A DNA stretch of 64,000 nt from Prorocentrum cordatum (Eukaryota > Sar > Dinophyceae > Prorocentrales > Prorocentraceae). The stretch is taken from NCBI GenBank assembly GCA_963575745.1, contig CAUYUJ010015961.1, positions 147,001 to 211,000 on the forward strand. Reading direction: 5' to 3'. The notes under the pieces were generated by a model that did not search any database, was not told where the DNA came from, and was given only the letters and a program-made list of their open reading frames with translations. Position 1 is the first letter of the stretch. Each line of letters starts with the position of its first letter. This document shows positions 63,817-64,000 of this stretch, one piece after another. The translations under genes were made by a program, and so were the position numbers.

Positions 63817-63848
63817 GGGCCAAGGCCTCTTGACTGAGACCTTGGCCC
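63817..63848. other. GGGCCAAGG/CCTTGGCCC hairpin
   Basis: A perfect 9-bp stem with a 14-base loop, just downstream (minus strand) of possible SL remnants. Confidence 0.65.
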
Positions 63849-63851
63849 TCG

Positions 63852-63891
63852 GCTTGATCCGTAATGGCGAATAAGAACGCAAATGGCTACG
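63852..63891 (-). other. Possible stacked SL remnants
   Basis: On the minus strand CCGTAGCCATTT (63880-63891) matches the first 12 bases after the variable base of the leader. About 20 bases further on, GCCATTACGGATCAAG (63852-63867) matches loosely. A GGA microsatellite borders the outer side, as at 56341. Confidence 0.35.
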
Positions 63892-63925
63892 GGGGGGAGG
63901 AGGAGGAGGAAGAGGAGGAGGACCC
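63892..63925. repeat. GGA microsatellite
   Basis: GGGGGGGAGGAGGAGGAAGA tract next to the SL-like sequence. Confidence 0.9.
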
Positions 63926-64000
63926 CTGATGAGGAGGAATAGGACGATATGTCCAGGCGGTTTGCTTGTTTCGGCGAGCAGACTCGTCTGCGTTCACATA

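Overview
The window looks like nuclear DNA of a dinoflagellate. The strongest sign is the dinoflagellate spliced leader (DinoSL): a full-length match lies on the minus strand at 56320-56341, and a near-match (20 of 22) lies at 60881-60902, directly upstream of an intact gene. Neither is followed by the GT donor of a real SL RNA gene, so both look like leaders fossilised when trans-spliced mRNAs were copied back into DNA. High GC, abundant GGA/CCT, CAA and CAT microsatellites, and Copia, Helitron and LINE elements with dinoflagellate-style domain sets agree with this. I see no bacterial operons, ribosome-binding sites, CRISPR arrays, rRNA or tRNA genes.

Layout. 0.1-6.4 kb: minus-strand coding blocks of unknown function separated by polypurine tracts, probably exons or decayed pieces of one or two genes. 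7.3-15.7 kb: a complete but frameshifted Ty1/Copia element with two 392-bp LTRs, set in a pyrimidine microsatellite. 15.7-18.6 kb: CCT and CAT microsatellites, then a degenerate GAATCC satellite. 18.6-32.8 kb: nested satellite DNA: three composite blocks each holding a 21-bp minisatellite, a family of hairpin-bearing dispersed modules, a 292-bp tandem repeat and a ~450-bp tandem repeat. 32.9-42.0 kb (minus): a Helitron-like autonomous element whose very long protein (C2H2 finger, Helitron-type N region, Rep-like region, PIF1 helicase, tandem Cys repeats) is broken by small indels and in-frame stops. 42.2-48.9 kb (minus): an unrecognised, nearly continuous coding region of over 2,000 codons (called gene X here) with a RING finger and three related Trp-rich helical modules. 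49-51 kb: short GC-rich repeats. 51.1-56.3 kb (minus): a LINE with APE-type endonuclease, reverse transcriptase and C-terminal zinc knuckle, with the DinoSL match at its apparent 5' edge. 56.3-60 kb: microsatellites, palindromes and a 132-134-bp tandem repeat. 60.1-60.9 kb (minus): an intact 233-aa gene with two SH3-like repeats and a Cys-rich membrane tail, led by the SL relic. 61-64 kb: inverted repeats and low-complexity DNA.

The three transposon classes provide mobilisation machinery: DNA copying by the Helitron, and reverse transcription by the Copia and LINE elements. The SL-tagged gene is a plausible product of such reverse transcription. The only fully intact ordinary gene I can defend is the 60.1-60.8 kb gene. 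Gene X is the best candidate for something undescribed. Many breaks in gene X and the Helitron fall in short homopolymers, so some may be assembly errors rather than decay.
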